Of a stretch of 64,000 nucleotides of DNA, positions 60,972 to 64,000 are shown one piece after another. The notes under the pieces were generated by a model. The model saw only the letters and a program-made list of their open reading frames with translations, did not search any database and was not told where the DNA came from. Position 1 is the stretch's first letter; each line of letters starts with the position of its first letter. Made by a program: the position numbers and the translations under genes. The DNA is from Pseudomonadota bacterium (GTDB taxonomy: Bacteria; Pseudomonadota; Alphaproteobacteria; Acetobacterales; Acetobacteraceae). The stretch covers positions 124,001-188,000 of the forward strand of contig JAJZFA010000043.1 of NCBI GenBank assembly GCA_021805565.1. The letters are read 5' to 3'.

Positions 60972-62201
60972 CTAGGCCACCGCCGCACCCTTCCGGAACA
61001 CCATCAGCGGCATAAGCAGAAACACCGCCGCCGTCGCCGACGCGGACACGACGATCAGCGGCGCCAGCCGCTGGTGGAAGACGTGCTGATACAGCGCCGA
61101 CCCCAGCGTGTCCGACAACGGCCCGGTCAGGTTGACGACCGACATCATGGCCGCGAACGCGAAACCCTCGGCCCCCGCTGGGCAGGCATCGGCGGCCAGG
61201 GTCATCGTGGCGATCATGGCGATCATGCTGGTCATGCCGCCCACGAACCAGATCGGCACCGCGCTGGCGGTCGAACCCAGCAGCAGATAAGACAGGGTAC
61301 TCAGAATGCCGCCGATCAGGCTCAGGCGCAGCAGCGTTCGGCGGTCCAGCCGGTTCAGGCGCCAGCGGAACAGCAGGCCGCCGGCGATCCAGCCGGCGGC
61401 GGAGACCGACGACAGCACGCCGATAAATCCCTGGGAGAAACCGAACCGGTCGCTCATTTGGAAATACAGCGGAGTGCCGAAGCCTGGGCTGAAATAGTAG
61501 AGGAACAGAAACCCCGCGACGAACCACAGGTCGCGGTTGCGGAATACGCTGACCAGCGCACCGAACCGCTCCCGCAGGGCGGCAAGGTCGATGCGGGCAC
61601 GGGGCTCGCGGATCAGCCGAAGCCCGCCGACGATAGCCAGCGGAGCGACGGCGGTGATGCAAGCGGCGGCACGGAGCGCCCGATCCGGCGACAGCACCTC
61701 GATCAGATAGCCTGCCAGCAGGGTCGCGATCATCTGGGCGATATTGAACCAGAGCCATTGCTGGTTGACGAAGCGTCCCGTGGCCTTGTTGCGCTGGCCG
61801 ATTTCGACAAGCAGCGCGCCGCACAGCGTGCTGGAAATCGCCATGGCGAAGGCGGTGACGGTCAGTGCCTGGATCGTCGAGGCGGCGGTGGTCGCCATCG
61901 CGACCTGAATAAAGGCCAGGACGGCGGCGATGTTGGCCAGGGCGAGATAGGGGCGCCTGCGAAAGCCGAACAGCGGCACGAAATCCGATATCGCGCCCCA
62001 GACCGGTTTGATGACCCACGGCAGGTCGAAGATCGCGACGGCGGCGCTGATCGTCACGGCATTCCAGTGCTGGGTTTCCTTCAGCCAGTGCGACAGGGGT
62101 TGCCACATGATGCCGGACCTGGCCTGACCGATGCCTTCCACCGCATAGACGATAGCGAAAAACCACAGGGTGCGGCCGATGGCCGGATCTTCGGTTCGCA
62201 T
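60972..62201 (-). CDS. MFS transporter related to folate/biopterin transporters (BT1-like)
   Basis: 409 residues with about 12 hydrophobic segments. The loop IKPVWGAISDFVPLFGFRRRPYL fits the BT1/folate-biopterin transporter signature (KP-WG-SD--P-FGYRRR-YL). Other blocks: VEIGQRNKATGRFVNQQWLWFNIAQM. Substrate could be a pterin or folate-like compound; many proteobacterial members are uncharacterised. Convergent with the XRE gene across repeat copy B. Confidence 0.85.
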   Translation of the reverse strand: MRTEDPAIGRTLWFFAIVYAVEGIGQARSGIMWQPLSHWLKETQHWNAVTISAAVAIFDLPWVIKPVWGAISDFVPLFGFRRRPYLALANIAAVLAFIQVAMATTAASTIQALTVTAFAMAISSTLCGALLVEIGQRNKATGRFVNQQWLWFNIAQMIATLLAGYLIEVLSPDRALRAAACITAVAPLAIVGGLRLIREPRARIDLAALRERFGALVSVFRNRDLWFVAGFLFLYYFSPGFGTPLYFQMSDRFGFSQGFIGVLSSVSAAGWIAGGLLFRWRLNRLDRRTLLRLSLIGGILSTLSYLLLGSTASAVPIWFVGGMTSMIAMIATMTLAADACPAGAEGFAFAAMMSVVNLTGPLSDTLGSALYQHVFHQRLAPLIVVSASATAAVFLLMPLMVFRKGAAVA

Positions 62202-62266
62202 CGGTCAGCCGATGAACAAAAGCGATGCCTGCAACGCGACCGCCGTGCCGGACGGAAGCCGTTCTG

Positions 62267-62470
62267 TCAGGTTCCGTGCCACCGGCGTCCGGCGGGCCGT
62301 CCGTATGGGTCGGACCCGGCCAGCAAGCGCCGGTCCCTGGCGATCCAGCCCTGGGCGGCGGCCTCGGTTTCGAAGCCGGCGGCGGTTTGCGGCAGAGCGC
62401 CGATCCGTTTGATTTCGACGGCGAAGGTATCGTCCGGCTGCCGGACAATCCGGTATGTGCTGTCTGCCAT
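62267..62470 (-). CDS. Small conserved-type hypothetical protein
   Basis: 67 residues: YRIVRQPDDTFAVEIKRIG, then an AAGFETEAAAQGWIARDRR helix. The pattern of a short beta part followed by TEAEAEAWIA-like helix occurs in small alphaproteobacterial proteins of unknown function. Basic C-terminal tail. Confidence 0.6.
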   Translation of the reverse strand: MADSTYRIVRQPDDTFAVEIKRIGALPQTAAGFETEAAAQGWIARDRRLLAGSDPYGRPAGRRWHGT

Positions 62471-62531
62471 TACTCACCATCCACGGGTGGCGGGCGATTG
62501 GCCCGCGGCGGCCGAACGGCGCATGGGCGCT

Positions 62532-62738
62532 TCACCGGTCCGCGCGAACCGGTTCGGCATCCCCGGCCTGGGTCGCCAGCGCCGCGGCGCGCTTGTCGCC
62601 GATATACTGAAACGAACGGCCCCCGTGGACGGCGGTGGCCGGTTTGACCGCGCGTTGTTTGTCGTGGCAGGCCACGGCATTACGAACGCCGGCCATGCCC
62701 AGACCACCGGTCGCGGTCTGGAACGCGATCCAGTTCAC
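62532..62738 (-). CDS. Small hypothetical protein
   Basis: 68 residues, start GTG at 62738 overlapping the stop of the upstream gene (GTGA). Sequence MNWIAFQTATGGLGMAGVRN... with basic centre; no family recognised. Supported only by the overlap and codon pattern. Confidence 0.4.
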   Translation of the reverse strand: MNWIAFQTATGGLGMAGVRNAVACHDKQRAVKPATAVHGGRSFQYIGDKRAAALATQAGDAEPVRADR

Positions 62739-63079
62739 CGTGCGCCGCGGGAGATCATCAGCTTGATATAATCCGCTCGGCTGGTGCCGTCATACGACAT
62801 GCCAAACGGTTTTTTTTCGCTGGCGGGAAGCTTGTTTTCGGGGGCGGCCGGCTTGGCCCGCTTCATCCGGGCGGTGGTCGGCGGCACGATCGATCGGGCG
62901 ACGGCGACACTGAGTTCGGTCGCGCTGCGCGCCGATCCATCGGAGCGGCCTTCGCGCCAGGATGCGACGTCCTTGCGCAACTGGTCCTTCATCGCGTCGG
63001 CGGCGGTATCCGCCTGCACGGCGGTATCGTCGTCGACGGCGGTGTCGTCATGCGTCGGCTGATCGTCGGCTATGGTCAT
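62735..63079 (-). CDS. Hypothetical protein, acidic N-terminus
   Basis: 114 residues from ATG 63079, preceded by GGAAGCAATGC. The N-terminal third is Asp/Thr-rich and disordered; the middle has ARSIVPPTTARMKRAKP and the end reads GMSYDGTSRADYIKLMISRGAR. No family recognised; not a clear toxin or antitoxin. Confidence 0.55.
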   Translation of the reverse strand: MTIADDQPTHDDTAVDDDTAVQADTAADAMKDQLRKDVASWREGRSDGSARSATELSVAVARSIVPPTTARMKRAKPAAPENKLPASEKKPFGMSYDGTSRADYIKLMISRGAR

Positions 63080-63378
63080 GCATTGCTTCCTTATCGCGGG
63101 CGATGACGGCGGCATTCCCTGGCGGATCGGGAATTGACAAGCCATGCCGACGGCATGCGGTTATGCCAGCACGCGCGTTGCTGATTGCTTTATGTGCGCA
63201 TGATCGGGCCTAAATGCAAGTCCGCCGGGCGATGCCGCTGGCGGCGGCGGACATTAGGTTGTAACCTTCCCAGGCTGAATTGGCGGCCACAAGCCAACAG
63301 GCGCTGGGTCTGGCAACCCGCTGCGTGGCGCGGTGCCGGAAACCGATGCATGATGCGTCTGGCACAAAGCCGCGGGCA

Positions 63379-63627
63379 TCATGTTTCATCGAATGACGGG
63401 GGTAAACGTCCGGCCTTGAAGATGATCGCCGGTTCGTCGTCGTAGTCGCCCAGTTCCGCGTCGCCCGAAGTTGAGAATGCGACGACTCCGGCCCGGGAAG
63501 GGGCCAGGTCTTCCGCTCGCTTGCGGGCGACCTCCACGGATCGGCAGCGAAGCGGCGTATCCGCGGTCAACCGTGTTCCCTTGCCTGCCGTAAATGCCTG
63601 AACAAGATAAAATGTCTCACGCGCCAT
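63379..63627 (-). CDS. Small conserved hypothetical protein
   Basis: 82 residues: MARETFYLVQAFTAGKG, CRSVEVARKRAEDLAPSRAGVVAFSTSGDAELGDYDDEPAIIFKAGRLP in outline. I recall very similar short proteins in Rhizobiales and Acetobacteraceae, always annotated as hypothetical. No function known. Confidence 0.75.
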   Translation of the reverse strand: MARETFYLVQAFTAGKGTRLTADTPLRCRSVEVARKRAEDLAPSRAGVVAFSTSGDAELGDYDDEPAIIFKAGRLPPSFDET

Positions 63628-63738
63628 AACGATGGAGTCCTGACCTGACCTGCCGCCTAGGGCCTGGTTTCAACGCATAGCCTTACCGGGGCAGTCTAAC
63701 TGGCTTGCAACCGACACATTTTCCGAACAAGGATCACC

Positions 63739-64000
63739 ATGCAAATCCGCGTTGGCTATGAAATCGTTTACGACTGCGTGCAACCGACTCCGATGGTGTT
63801 GATGCTGCATGTTCATCATTCCCGAGTCGCCGATATCGTGGTCCCGGATCACCTGATGACAGACCCGGCCCTGCCGGTCCATGCCTATCACGATTCGTTC
63901 GGCAACTGGTGCACCCGGCTGGTCGCGCCGGCCGGGCGGACCCGGATCGTCAGCACGGCCGTGGTCAACGATGCCGGATTGCCGGACCCGGTTGTGCCAG
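63739..64000 (+). CDS. Transglutaminase-like protein, N-terminal part (runs off right edge)
   Basis: First 87 residues of a transglutaminase-family protein: MQIRVGYEIVYDCVQPTPMVL, SRVADIVVPDHLMTDPALPV, YHDSFGNWCTRLVAP. This is the N-terminal beta domain of bacterial transglutaminase-like cysteine proteases; the Cys-His-Asp core lies beyond the window. Preceded by AAGGATCACC. Confidence 0.85.
   Translation, partial: MQIRVGYEIVYDCVQPTPMVLMLHVHHSRVADIVVPDHLMTDPALPVHAYHDSFGNWCTRLVAPAGRTRIVSTAVVNDAGLPDPVVP

Overview
The window is GC-rich, gene-dense alphaproteobacterial DNA. Many ABC transporters, CoA-dependent aromatic-catabolism genes, ATGA-coupled operons and a PEP-CTERM protein suggest a Rhodospirillales/Acetobacteraceae-like soil or plant-associated bacterium. 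This placement is inferred from gene content; no rRNA or tRNA gene was seen.

Layout. 1-5470 (minus): a polyol/sugar operon, with an RbsBAC-type ABC transporter, a mannitol 2-dehydrogenase and the start of a SmoE/MtlE-type polyol-binding protein that runs off the left edge. 5662-27917 (minus): a ~22 kb co-directional block, mostly joined by 4-base overlaps. In order of transcription it encodes a 2-aminobenzoyl-CoA monooxygenase/reductase-like fusion, a branched-chain-type ABC transporter (LivK, LivH, a LivM-LivG fusion, LivF), IorA/IorB, a Rieske dioxygenase alpha/beta pair, an acyl/aryl-CoA ligase, a thiolase-like protein, a Zn-ribbon/OB-fold protein fused to a degenerate SDR, a cyclase-family hydrolase resembling isatin hydrolase, an SDR, a racemase-like protein, gamma-glutamyltransferase and a peptide-type binding protein. 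28062-32400 (plus): a divergent operon with SDR, MarR regulator, crotonase, Rid protein and a D-aminoacylase-type amidohydrolase. Two near-palindromic boxes lie between the divergent operons.

Taken together, 5.6-32.4 kb reads as an aerobic auxin (indole-3-acetate) or related indole degradation locus: uptake, ring dioxygenation, CoA activation, side-chain removal to isatin, hydrolysis to isatinate, oxidative decarboxylation to 2-aminobenzoyl-CoA, then dearomatisation. The substrate and step order are inference. The gene set resembles the iad-type loci known from Variovorax and Bradyrhizobium as I recall them.

32.4-44.4 kb is patchy accessory DNA: an FAD dehydrogenase, a decayed acyltransferase, ilvE, a PEP-CTERM metalloprotease, a GH13 glucosidase, a dead YoaK-family gene, a broken second livF, a methionine-rich secreted protein, and a LysR-peroxiredoxin pair. 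43.7-47.5 kb is a LivFGMH transporter without a binding protein. 47.7-56.7 kb holds a BNR-repeat/MoaD-like pair with a divergent MarR, a CHAP lipoprotein, a CoA-transferase, a strong small-RNA candidate with an intrinsic terminator, and an AtzG/AtzE-like amidase operon with hydrolase, PfkB kinase and binding protein. 56.7-64 kb holds an AI-2E-family permease, hydroxypyruvate isomerase, tartronate semialdehyde reductase, an XRE regulator, a BT1-type transporter, several small hypothetical proteins and the start of a transglutaminase-like gene.

Non-coding highlights are two copies of a 121-bp double-hairpin repeat (32465 and 60801) with compensatory changes, the small-RNA candidate at 51.6 kb, and several short tandem duplications.
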